From contig CAKQOG010000007.1 in NCBI GenBank assembly GCA_934255485.1, positions 26,899-90,898 of the forward strand: DNA of 64,000 nt, written 5' to 3'. The notes beneath the pieces were generated by a model that ran no database searches, was not told the origin of the DNA, and saw only the letters and a list, made by a program, of their open reading frames with translations. Shown here piece by piece: positions 1 to 7,880 of this stretch (position 1 is its first letter; the number at the start of each line of letters is the position of its first letter). This DNA is from an uncultured Prevotellamassilia sp. Lineage in GTDB: Bacteria; Bacteroidota; Bacteroidia; Bacteroidales; Bacteroidaceae. Made by a program: the position numbers and the translations under genes.

Positions 1-803
1 TCGCCATACTGCGAGGTGTGCGTAAAGGCTATATCTATGCCAGGTCCCGTTAGGTGTACGATGGGATATAGTCCCTGGTCGGTCATATTGTCGTTGAGCA
101 AATCCTCCAATCCGTTGCGACTAAGTATGCGTCTACCATTATAAAAGATGGCCAAGCCTGTATTCAAATAGGTATAGTTGCGCAACATATTCTCTACAAA
201 CTCACCATGAAAGCGATAGTTCAAAAAGAGCGTGTTGTCTGGCTCAAAGTAAATGTAAGTGCCGTTTTCCTCCTCGCAAGATTCTTGTTTGTCGCTCACA
301 AGCACACCCTTCTCAAAGATAGCTTCACGCATCTGTCCGTCGCGCACGCTGCGTGCCACAAAGCGGCTCGACAAGGCATTTACAGCCTTCAAGCCCACGC
401 CATTCATACCCACCGATGCGGTAAATACGGCAGTATCATATTTGCCACCCGTGTTGAGTTTCGACACAGCATCTACCAACGCACCGAGCGGTATACCACG
501 ACCATAGTCGCGTATCTCGGCAGTCAGATTGTCGTGAATATTCACCTCTATGCGCTTGCCAAACCCCTCGTTAAACTCGTCGATACTATTGTCTATACTC
601 TCTTTTAGCAACACATAAATGCCGTCTTCGGCATGCGTTCCGTCACCTAATCGACCAATATACATGCCCGGACGCGTACGGATATGCTCCGTATCATCGA
701 GGTGTCTGATTTTGCTCTCGTCGTATACCACATTGGCGCGTTCAGCGTTCTCAGGTTGTGTGGAAGTCGATGTTTTTTGCTCAGATGTTGTTGTATCGGT
801 CAT
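1..803 (-). CDS. parE: DNA topoisomerase IV subunit B, N-terminal part (runs off window)
   Basis: The minus strand from ATG at 803 stays open to the window edge, giving about 267 residues of a type IIA topoisomerase ATPase subunit. Visible GHKL ATPase motifs are RPGMYIGRLGDG, a segment with IDNSIDEF, DYGRGIP and the glycine-rich lid GMNGVGLKAVNALS. The wording RHLDDTEHIRVRPGMYIGRLGDGT-like near the start resembles Bacteroidota ParE more than GyrB, and an unambiguous gyrB lies at 7881. The product decatenates daughter chromosomes together with ParC. The TOPRIM half is outside the window. No clear promoter is seen between the start and the transposase element at 881, so that insertion may sit in its upstream region. 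A GyrB-type paralogue is the alternative. Confidence 0.85.
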   Translation of the reverse strand, partial: MTDTTTSEQKTSTSTQPENAERANVVYDESKIRHLDDTEHIRTRPGMYIGRLGDGTHAEDGIYVLLKESIDNSIDEFNEGFGKRIEVNIHDNLTAEIRDYGRGIPLGALVDAVSKLNTGGKYDTAVFTASVGMNGVGLKAVNALSSRFVARSVRDGQMREAIFEKGVLVSDKQESCEEENGTYIYFEPDNTLFLNYRFHGEFVENMLRNYTYLNTGLAIFYNGRRILSRNGLEDLLNDNMTDQGLYPIVHLTGPGIDIAFTHTSQYG

Positions 804-880
804 ATTGGATGATTATATTTATATATACTGATAAATGCTAAGAACCACCCATTAATACACAATTAATGGAATGATAATTA

Positions 881-962
881 ACTGAAGTTTCGGATTTAGC
901 AAGGACGGGCTGAAAGCCCAATGGTACACATAGCCCAGGGCAAGCGAAGCGACACCCTGGGG
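881..962 (+). repeat. Left inverted repeat / REP unit of RAYT element 1
   Basis: Begins ACTGAAGTTTCGG and holds hairpin H1 GGGC-tgaaa-GCCC (907-919) and hairpin H2 CCCAGGG...CCCTGGG (934-961). A third hairpin, GCCCT-gta-AGGGC, follows at 986-998 next to the transposase stop codon. The same sequence returns inverted at 1515-1596, with only a few differences. Confidence 0.9.
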
Positions 963-1005
963 TTTCCGCATAGTAGAGTCTCCGCGCCCTGTAAGGGCAA
1001 AAGCC

Positions 1006-1461
1006 TTAATCCTTAAACACATACGCCTCGTGGTATTCTACGCCGTATGATAACAAGAATTGTCTGTACTCGTCTTGAAACGAGAATCGTTTGTGATGCA
1101 TTTCTTGATTACTTATATAATCTAACGTTTTATCGACAATCGACTGGCTGACAGAAAATACACCATAACCATTTTGCCATGCGAACGCTCTGTAATGTGT
1201 GGCAAGCGTTTTTATCCATCGGCTGCTATTGCGTTTTATCTCTTCAACTACGTGCGAGATGGCTACGTCACGTGAGAGGAGGAACAATATATGCACATGG
1301 TCGTTAACACCACCAACCCTTACGACCTTGCAGCCAGTAGTGTTTACTAACTGGCCGATATAGCAATGTACACGCTCAATGTCCTCTTGTCTGATGGCTG
1401 GACTTGTTGTCTTAATGTGGAATATCAGATGTATGTATATTTTGCTCAATGATTGTGCCAT
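1006..1461 (-). CDS. REP-associated tyrosine transposase-like protein (Y1 HUH family), copy 1
   Basis: This 151-residue single-domain protein matches the IS200/RAYT Y1 transposase pattern. The HUH metal-binding motif is DHVHILF (His55-x-His57), and the likely catalytic tyrosine is Tyr115 in DYISNQEMHH. The conserved block EEIKRNSSRWIK lies between them. The family makes single-strand nicks at hairpin DNA through a 5'-phosphotyrosine intermediate. It has the same length as the copy at 62793, with about 96 of 151 residues identical by hand count. The gene lies between two inverted REP units (881-962 and 1515-1596), the arrangement expected of RAYT genes. No tnpB/iscB gene is present. Whether it is active or domesticated cannot be told from sequence. 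The reading frame is intact. Confidence 0.88.
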   Translation of the reverse strand: MAQSLSKIYIHLIFHIKTTSPAIRQEDIERVHCYIGQLVNTTGCKVVRVGGVNDHVHILFLLSRDVAISHVVEEIKRNSSRWIKTLATHYRAFAWQNGYGVFSVSQSIVDKTLDYISNQEMHHKRFSFQDEYRQFLLSYGVEYHEAYVFKD

Positions 1462-1514
1462 GTCTTAATGCTTTTGCCCTTTCAGGGCGCGTCAATATTA
1501 TTTGTTGTGGGATC

Positions 1515-1596
1515 ACCCAGGGTGTCGCTTCGCTTGCCCTGGGCTATGTGTTCCATTGAGCTTTCAGCCCGTCCTTGCTAAATCCGAAACTTCAGT
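1515..1596 (-). repeat. Right inverted repeat / REP unit of RAYT element 1
   Basis: Reverse complement of the left unit at 881-962, ending ...CCGAAACTTCAGT. It keeps the CCCAGGG...CCCTGGG hairpin; H1 has one change (GAGCTTTCAGCCC). The third hairpin (GCCCTttcAGGGC) is at about 1475-1487 beside the gene start. The full element is 881-1596, 716 bp. Confidence 0.9.
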
Positions 1597-1680
1597 AATT
1601 AATATTCAAAAAAACTGCGCCTTAAGCGCATATATCCGTTTTATTCGCTATATCCGTGTTCGTATTTACTACCACAGAAA

Positions 1681-2820
1681 TTACCCTTCTATATTCCCCT
1701 TAAAACAGCGTCTGCGTTTGTGTTGTTCGGTCTTGAAATACTGCCATTGGTTTTGCACCTTATCGTTTAGTTCAAGTTCGGGATTACTCTCGGCATATTC
1801 AAAACCAAGTTGCTTGTAAACGGGTATTAAGTCGGTAAAGAGTAGCGCATTCACGCCCTTGCCTTGATAGTCGGGGCGCACTGCCACAAGCAGCAAATCG
1901 AGCACCTTGGGGCGCTTCAAGAACAATGCCTTTAGCAGATAGAACCAACCAAAGGGCAATAATTTTCCCTTTGCCTTTTGCAATGCTCTTGATAGCGAAG
2001 CCATCGATATACCTACAGCCACAATTTCGTTTTGCTCGTTCTCAACAATGCTTACCATGCGCAGGTCGAGCACAGGCACATACATATTTACATATTGGTC
2101 TATCTGCCGCTCGCTCATCTTTGAAAAACCAAACAAGGGCGCATAGCTCTCATTGATAAGGCGGAATATTTCGTGGGCTATACCCGTTTCGCGTATCTCT
2201 TTTTTGCTCTTTATCTTGCGTACATGCAAGTTGTATTTTTGTGATATTATACGCGAAATGCGCAAGTGTTTCTCGGGTATTTGGTCGGGCACATAGATTT
2301 TCATCTCCACCCAATCAGAACTTTTTACCAGCCCTAACTTCTCCATGTGCACCGGATAATAGGGGTAGTTATAGATGGTGGCCATGGTCGATAATTGGTC
2401 AAAACCCTCTACCAGCATGCCCTCTGCATCCATATCTGTAAAGCCAAGCGGCCCCTCTATTTCGGTCATACCACGTTCCTTACCCCATGCCTTTACGGTG
2501 TTGATAAGTGCTGTACTTACCTCCATATCGTCGATAAAGTCTATCCAACCAAAACGCACCGTCTGCTTTTTCCATGTTTCATTGGCACGCTTGTTAATAA
2601 TAGCTGCCACACGCCCCACAATATTACCATCGCGTAGTGCCAAAAAGTAGTCGGCTTCGCAAAATTCAAATGCTGCATTCTTCTTTGGTGAAAACGTATT
2701 GACCATATCGTCATACAAATCGGGCACCGAATAGGGGTTGTTTTTATAGAACTCGTAGTTGAAACGGATAAAGTGCTTCAAGTCGGATTTGGTGGTTACT
2801 TTTTTAATTTCGACTGACAT
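1681..2820 (-). CDS. GNAT-fold N-acetyltransferase-like protein
   Basis: The 379-residue protein has a C-terminal acyl-CoA-binding signature of GNAT enzymes, LLLVAVRPDYQGKGVNALLF (motif A, Q-x-G-x-G type), and a mixed alpha/beta N-terminal half with EADYFLALRDGNIVGRVAAI. It resembles a Bacteroidota family of paired-GNAT proteins of unknown substrate. No signal peptide is visible, so it is probably cytoplasmic. The gene stands alone: upstream is a repeat-filled gap, downstream is the RAYT element. A candidate minus-strand -7 box (TAACTTTG, 3299-3292) lies about 470 bp upstream, beyond degenerate REP copies. The substrate is not predictable. Confidence 0.75.
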   Translation of the reverse strand: MSVEIKKVTTKSDLKHFIRFNYEFYKNNPYSVPDLYDDMVNTFSPKKNAAFEFCEADYFLALRDGNIVGRVAAIINKRANETWKKQTVRFGWIDFIDDMEVSTALINTVKAWGKERGMTEIEGPLGFTDMDAEGMLVEGFDQLSTMATIYNYPYYPVHMEKLGLVKSSDWVEMKIYVPDQIPEKHLRISRIISQKYNLHVRKIKSKKEIRETGIAHEIFRLINESYAPLFGFSKMSERQIDQYVNMYVPVLDLRMVSIVENEQNEIVAVGISMASLSRALQKAKGKLLPFGWFYLLKALFLKRPKVLDLLLVAVRPDYQGKGVNALLFTDLIPVYKQLGFEYAESNPELELNDKVQNQWQYFKTEQHKRRRCFKGNIEG

Positions 2821-2981
2821 GTATTTGTTGTTTGGGGATTGTTAAAGTGATATATTCTACTGAAATGTTTAAATGCTGAATTTGCGGGCAAGCGCCATTA
2901 GGGACTTACTTAATGCTTAAATTTAGCTTTAGGCATAGGCTTTACGCCCACATAATAAAGCATCATTTATATATTATGTGT

Positions 2982-3235
2982 ACCTACTTAAGTAAATGTT
3001 CAATATCTAATTTGAAAGGCGCGAGTTGAAAGCCCAAAAGATTACAGTCTAAGGCAACGCCATAGGTCACTATACATATAAGGATATTTGTCCACCTACT
3101 TAAGTAAATGTTCAAAATCTGATTTGAAAAGCACGGACTGAAAGTCCATAAGACTATAGCCTAGGGCAACGTCCTGGGTCACTATACATGTAAGGATGAC
3201 GCTCTGTAAGAGCAAAAGATGAAGCCTATAAGTTA
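2982..3235 (+). repeat. Two eroded tandem REP-like units
   Basis: ACCTACTTAAGTAAATGTTC starts units at 2982 and 3094. The second keeps GGACTGAAAGTCC (H1 variant), CCTAGGGcaacgTCCTGGG (H2 variant) and GCTCTgtaAGAGC (H3 variant). In H1 and H3 the paired positions changed together, so pairing is retained. The first unit is more degraded. Confidence 0.7.
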
Positions 3236-3534
3236 AGAGCGTTGCCTTGTATTATATGCCTTTAATGGGCCTACTCCGCACATTTAACTTGCAAAGTTAC
3301 TTATTTTTAATTGGGTACTCATATTTTTTAAAAAAAATAGTAATATGCGCATTAAAAGAAGTCATCAAAAAACTTACCCCTCACTTGCGCATCGTAAAAG
3401 CTCATATTTCAAAAAAAATCTATCACAACTTATTTTGGCTCATTTTTCTTAAATTTTGAGCAATTGTAGTTATCCATTGATATTCAATGATTTCTGTATT
3501 TTTTAGTTCTTTCTTCTATCACATCTTTTTATAA

Positions 3535-3640
3535 GGACACGTATTCTTCTGTCACAAGGATACGTATCCTTAGCTTATAAGCATACGTATCCTTGCATGC
3601 TTATAAGCGTGTTCTGGGCGTACAAGGATACGTATGATAA
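3535..3640. repeat. Cluster of ATACGTATCC palindromes
   Basis: Contains the perfect 16-bp palindrome AAGGATACGTATCCTT (3556-3571), then ATACGTATCCTT again, two GCTTATAAGC palindromes, and AAGGATACGTATG. Spacing of the repeated core is 23-26 bp, similar to the 22-bp palindromic arrays elsewhere in the window, but with different letters. Confidence 0.7.
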
Positions 3641-3867
3641 GGAAATATGAGAAAAGACGAGACCATAATGTAGAAGTAAAATGGTCTTATTTCGTTAAAA
3701 TTCTTAACATTCTCACGCTATTTGAGAAGTCGTGAATGTCAATAAATGTTCACAATTTATTCATCAAATTTCTACAAAGCGCGTCTCATTTCCGCATACA
3801 AAATAGGACGTTTCGTCGAAAAATTTTCTTACAAATGTTTAATTTGCAAAAATAGAGAGCAAAAACA

Positions 3868-3899
3868 TTGCATCAATTTGAAATAAAACTTTATCTTTG
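3868..3899 (+). promoter_or_regulatory. Bacteroidota-type promoter of the 4007 gene
   Basis: ATTG (ending 3870), a 21-bp spacer, then TATCTTTG at 3892-3899. This fits the TTTG/TAnnTTTG consensus. Predicted start near 3906 leaves a leader of about 100 nt. Confidence 0.65.
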
Positions 3900-4006
3900 C
3901 CACGTATTATGGAAAAATGCGAACCATAATAAGCAATTGGTGCTGAAAAAGTACCCCACAACACCGAAATCAATCCTATGTTTAACTTAATAAATTACTT
4001 ACGCAA

Positions 4007-7000
4007 ATGAAAAGGTTCTACAATTATTTCCTTTCATTGTTCTTGCTTTCTATAGCAGGAATCACAAGTGCTGTTGCGCAAGGATTTTCTCAGGGCGATT
4101 TGCTCACATCGATGGACGACATCGTTGGTAAGCAAGTGCTTATTTTTGCCAATGGTGGCATTACAAGCGACGCTCCCTCGGGTTTCCTTAATGGTTCTAA
4201 GTCTTTGACCGAGACCGCAAGCACTAAAGAATGCCTCTTTACTTTCGAGGCAACTGGTAAGACTACCACTAATGGTAATCATCCAACTTACCGACTCAAG
4301 CAAGTGGCTACTGGCCTCTACTTGAAGGACGTTTCTCCACTCTCAAGCGAAGAGGATGAAACAGGCAGTGTAGAATGGGTTGCTGACGTAAACCAAGCTT
4401 ATGAGTTTACTTCGCTCGAAGCTGTAGCACTCGAGGCTGATGCCGATGGTCACTACACTACTGCGAATGACGAAGAAAGCGTTCGTACACAAGCTACTCC
4501 AGCTAAGCAAAACCTCGATGAAACTTCGTTCATCTTTGCTCGCGCTGAACTCGCTTCAACTGCTCCAGGCGAATACTATCGTACTTTCTTGGGCCACGTA
4601 AACGTTCCTTTCTGGTCTCCTTACGTAGACACTAACGCATGGAACATCTTCTCAGTAGTAAACCTCACTGGTAAAGACAAGCTCCAAAGCTATGCTGATG
4701 CTTTCTATCAAAATGCTCCTGCTGATGTATTCCCCGTAGGTACAGCTCCTGGTCAATACGACGAGGCTCTTGTAAATGCTGCACAAGCTGTTTACGACGA
4801 GGTTCAAAAGCAACTTGGCGAAGAGTACACTCTTGACGATGCTGCTGCTGACGCCCTCTGCGAACAAATTGAAAGCACTTATAACGCTGCTAAGGCAAGT
4901 GCTAAGTCTTTGACCGATGGCACATACTTTATCCACGACTCTCGTGATACTCAATGCTACCTCTATGGTGCAAAGAGCGGTAACAAGTACGTTGTTTCTG
5001 TAAAATCTGGCTACTCTGTGCCCGATCCTTACGACACAACTGTTCCTCAATACGTATGGCAAGTTACTTCTGTAGCTAAAGACACCATCACATTGAAGAA
5101 CATCGTAGCAGACCAATACGTCCAAGCTACAAGCAAGATCGCCTCTGGTCACTACGACCTTGGTGATGCTGAAATCAAGTTGGCTGTTCGCAAGCCTACT
5201 AATGGTGCAAGCGGCTTCTGGCTCACTCCTGTTGGCACAAGCCAAATCATCTGCTCTAACCCTGATGGTCGTGTATTGAACTGGACTGATGAAAACGACC
5301 CAGGTAACCACTGGCAATTTGAGACTGCTGATGCATCTAAGCTCGCTGACCTCATTGCACAAGCTAAACAAGAAGCACTCAACTCAGCTCTTTCTACAGC
5401 GGTAGCTACAGCTAAGGCTAAGTATGCTGAAGGTGTTTACATGAGCGAAGTTGCAGGCGGTGCTGACTTCCAACACGAAGGCGCACTCGTTGAAGCTACT
5501 GGCGACGAAGAAAACTCTAACTTCTGGTGCAACCAAAAGGAGACTAAAGAAGGTCAATACGAATCACTTCTTGACAACGACTTCTCTACTTTCTTCCACT
5601 CTTCATGGAGTGGCACTGCTGCAACTGCAGAAAATCCTCACTTCCTCGTTGCTAAGTTAACAGAGGCAGTTTCTGGACAAATCGAAATCAAGATGGCTGC
5701 TCGCGACCACCAAAACAAGAACTATCCTACTTTGATTACTGTTTATGGTGCTAACGAGTTCGACAAAGATAACCCCAAGGCAACTGAATGGAAAAAGCAA
5801 GGTCAAGTAACTGCTACTTGGAACATCACTGCCGAAGGCTTCTCTGCTGCTAATAAAGCTACCAACAACGTTGGTTACGCTATTGCAACACTCGATGCTC
5901 CTTACCAATACATCCGCTTCGATGTAAATATGTGTGCATGGGGCAACAACAAGAACTTTGCTCTCTCTGAATGCAACATCTGGCCTGCAACTGGTTCTAC
6001 TGAACAATACTCTGCAGAGTTCCAAGAAGTTCAAAAGTCTAACCCAACTGCTATCTCTAACCTCGTTGCTGAGATTACTAAGTCTGAAGCACAGATTGCA
6101 GCTGGCAAAGCAACTCAAGAGCAAATTGATGCTTTGAAGGCTGCTTACCAAACATTCCTCGACAACTATCCTGATCCTTCTCGCGTAACTACAGCTCGCA
6201 ATGCTGCTCAAGCTGCTATCGATGCTGCAAACAACGAAGATAATCCTCTTATCGGTGAAGAACTCGCTCAGTATCCTCAAGAGGCTGCTGATGCCCTTCA
6301 AGCTGTTATCGACAAGTACGCTGATTTCTCAGACGTAAGTCTCGCAGCTATCAACGCTGCTGTTAAGGAGCTCAACGATGCAGTAACTGCATTCCACTCT
6401 ACAGTTCGTCTTCCTGAAGCTGGTAAGTTCTACACTCTCCGCAGTGCTTCTAAGAAGCAAGGTGGTGGCGCAAGCGGTAGCGGCTACGATGGTGTTCTTT
6501 ATCGTTCACTCATCTACTCTGCAAGCAATGCAATCGATGCTAAGAATGGTTCTGCACGTCAAAACACTGGTGCTCTTAACTTCTACCGTCTTGATGGCTC
6601 AAGCGATGTAGCTGAAGATGCTGACGAATCTGTATACGACGAATTGCAAGACTCTGTTTCTGTATCAGACGATGCACGCACAATCTGGAAGGCTGAACAA
6701 GCTCAAGATGGTAAGATTGTTCTCCGCAACGTAGGTACTGGTATGTATCTCGCTCCTCAAAACGGTTGGATTATGCAAAGCGCTGAACCTTTCGCTATCC
6801 CAGTTGAAGGTGTTGCTGCTAAGACATTCGTATTCAACGCTGGTAAAGACGAAAACGGTACTACTTGGTACATGAACACTATGGGTGCTTACAACCGCGT
6901 AGTAACTTGGAAGGCTAAGGACGATGAAAACTCTAAGTGGTTTATCGAAGAACTCAATGCTGACGAAGTTTCTGGTTCTACCCTCGTAATGCAAAACGGC

Positions 7001-7642
7001 GTTAAGGCTGACACTTACTACATTGGTACATTCCCATACTCTATCAGCGTAAGCGATGGCGACCTCGATGCAGCATACAAGGTAGTTGGTATCTCTGAAA
7101 ACGATGGCGAACGCAAACTCGTTCTCGCTAAATACGAAGACGTTGTTCCTGCTGCTACTCCATTCATCTACAAGTATATCTCTACTTCACACAATGGTGA
7201 CTCAGAAACTGGCGTAGGTATGGCACAACTCAGCATCGCTACTGACGATATGGCTAACTTCTCTGACTACGTATTCACTCCTCAAGCTGCAAATGGTCTT
7301 GTAGGTACTATCACTGAACAAGACACTATCGCTGCTGGTACTGCATACTTCCTCAATGGCGAATTGAAGGACGTTAAGGGTGATGCAACTTACGTAATCG
7401 GTGCAAACAGCGGTCACCTCGTTGAATGCGCTGCTACTACTGAAGTAGGTGACGCTACTATCGACCTCGGTCAGTTCCTCACTGGCATTAACGATAGCAA
7501 GGTGGTTGTTCTTCCTTCTACAGTTGATGTTTATAGCCTCAATGGTACTCTCGTTCGCAAGGGCGTTAAGAGCACTGATGCTACTAAGAACCTCCCTGCA
7601 GGCATCTACGTTGTAGGTGGTGTTAAGGTTCTTGTAAAGTAA
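4007..7642 (+). CDS. Large secreted/surface protein with discoidin-like and FIVAR-like regions and C-terminal sorting-like tail
   Basis: A 1211-residue protein of unknown specific role. Residues 1-24 form a Sec signal peptide (hydrophobic LSLFLLSIAGI, cut near AVAQ). Around residues 475-665 lies a discoidin (F5/8 type C)-like region with SLLDNDFSTFFHSSWSG and YQYIRFDVNMCAWG. Around 690-805 alanine-rich helices resemble FIVAR repeats. The last 40 residues (VDVYSLNGTLVRKGV ... LPAGIYVVGG) form a short beta-sandwich-like tail with the Y-x-LNG...GIYV pattern common on exported Bacteroidota proteins. The protein at 57769 has the same tail. Codon choice is strongly restricted (GCT, CTC, AAC, ATC), suggesting high expression. 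It is single-gene: own promoter upstream, hairpin terminator at 7696. Likely an adhesin or glycan-binding surface protein; function is inferred from domains only. Confidence 0.75.
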   Translation: MKRFYNYFLSLFLLSIAGITSAVAQGFSQGDLLTSMDDIVGKQVLIFANGGITSDAPSGFLNGSKSLTETASTKECLFTFEATGKTTTNGNHPTYRLKQVATGLYLKDVSPLSSEEDETGSVEWVADVNQAYEFTSLEAVALEADADGHYTTANDEESVRTQATPAKQNLDETSFIFARAELASTAPGEYYRTFLGHVNVPFWSPYVDTNAWNIFSVVNLTGKDKLQSYADAFYQNAPADVFPVGTAPGQYDEALVNAAQAVYDEVQKQLGEEYTLDDAAADALCEQIESTYNAAKASAKSLTDGTYFIHDSRDTQCYLYGAKSGNKYVVSVKSGYSVPDPYDTTVPQYVWQVTSVAKDTITLKNIVADQYVQATSKIASGHYDLGDAEIKLAVRKPTNGASGFWLTPVGTSQIICSNPDGRVLNWTDENDPGNHWQFETADASKLADLIAQAKQEALNSALSTAVATAKAKYAEGVYMSEVAGGADFQHEGALVEATGDEENSNFWCNQKETKEGQYESLLDNDFSTFFHSSWSGTAATAENPHFLVAKLTEAVSGQIEIKMAARDHQNKNYPTLITVYGANEFDKDNPKATEWKKQGQVTATWNITAEGFSAANKATNNVGYAIATLDAPYQYIRFDVNMCAWGNNKNFALSECNIWPATGSTEQYSAEFQEVQKSNPTAISNLVAEITKSEAQIAAGKATQEQIDALKAAYQTFLDNYPDPSRVTTARNAAQAAIDAANNEDNPLIGEELAQYPQEAADALQAVIDKYADFSDVSLAAINAAVKELNDAVTAFHSTVRLPEAGKFYTLRSASKKQGGGASGSGYDGVLYRSLIYSASNAIDAKNGSARQNTGALNFYRLDGSSDVAEDADESVYDELQDSVSVSDDARTIWKAEQAQDGKIVLRNVGTGMYLAPQNGWIMQSAEPFAIPVEGVAAKTFVFNAGKDENGTTWYMNTMGAYNRVVTWKAKDDENSKWFIEELNADEVSGSTLVMQNGVKADTYYIGTFPYSISVSDGDLDAAYKVVGISENDGERKLVLAKYEDVVPAATPFIYKYISTSHNGDSETGVGMAQLSIATDDMANFSDYVFTPQAANGLVGTITEQDTIAAGTAYFLNGELKDVKGDATYVIGANSGHLVECAATTEVGDATIDLGQFLTGINDSKVVVLPSTVDVYSLNGTLVRKGVKSTDATKNLPAGIYVVGGVKVLVK

Positions 7643-7695
7643 TTTAGAACTTTAGCCTTCAGCTATTGAGCTGATAAGCTTACATAAATTACCCT

Positions 7696-7737
7696 AAGGG
7701 TGTGTCCCACATTGAGTGGGATACACCCTTTTCTTTT
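7696..7737 (+). terminator. Intrinsic terminator
   Basis: Stem AAGGGTGTGTCCCAC / GTGGGATACACCCTT with a 5-nt loop, followed by TTCTTTTT. It ends the 4007 gene. Confidence 0.9.
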
Positions 7738-7807
7738 TCGATTCTTTCCCCATTTCTTTTTCATAAAACAGAACACATTTTAAAGCCTCTATATGCCAAA
7801 AAATCAC

Positions 7808-7815
7808 TATATTTG
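7808..7815 (+). promoter_or_regulatory. -7 box of gyrB
   Basis: TATATTTG, 66 bp before the gyrB start. No good TTTG -33 element is seen at the expected spacing. Confidence 0.5.
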
Positions 7816-7880
7816 CATACATTTATCGAAGTAGTCCAAAACTACTAACTATAAACAAGAATAACTACTAACATCTCAAT

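Larger units (their letters stand above)
2821..4006. other. Gene-poor gap with degenerate REP copies and palindromes
   Basis: No convincing gene is seen in these 1186 bases; short open frames here have no recognisable features. At 2982-3235 there are two tandem, eroded REP-like units about 112 bp apart. Each is headed by ACCTACTTAAGTAAATGTTC and followed by variants of the H1 and H2 hairpins. From 3300 to 3540 the DNA is A+T rich. At 3535-3640 a cluster of ATACGTATCC palindromes appears. The promoter of the next gene ends the gap. Confidence 0.8.

Noticed and set aside
881..1596. IS200/IS605 element with tnpB
   Set aside because: No tnpB or iscB frame accompanies either transposase gene, and REP-type inverted flanks are not those of IS605 ends.
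4034..5382. Minus-strand frames opposite the 1211-residue protein gene
   Set aside because: They arise from the strong codon bias of the plus-strand gene and have no promoter, signal peptide or domain.
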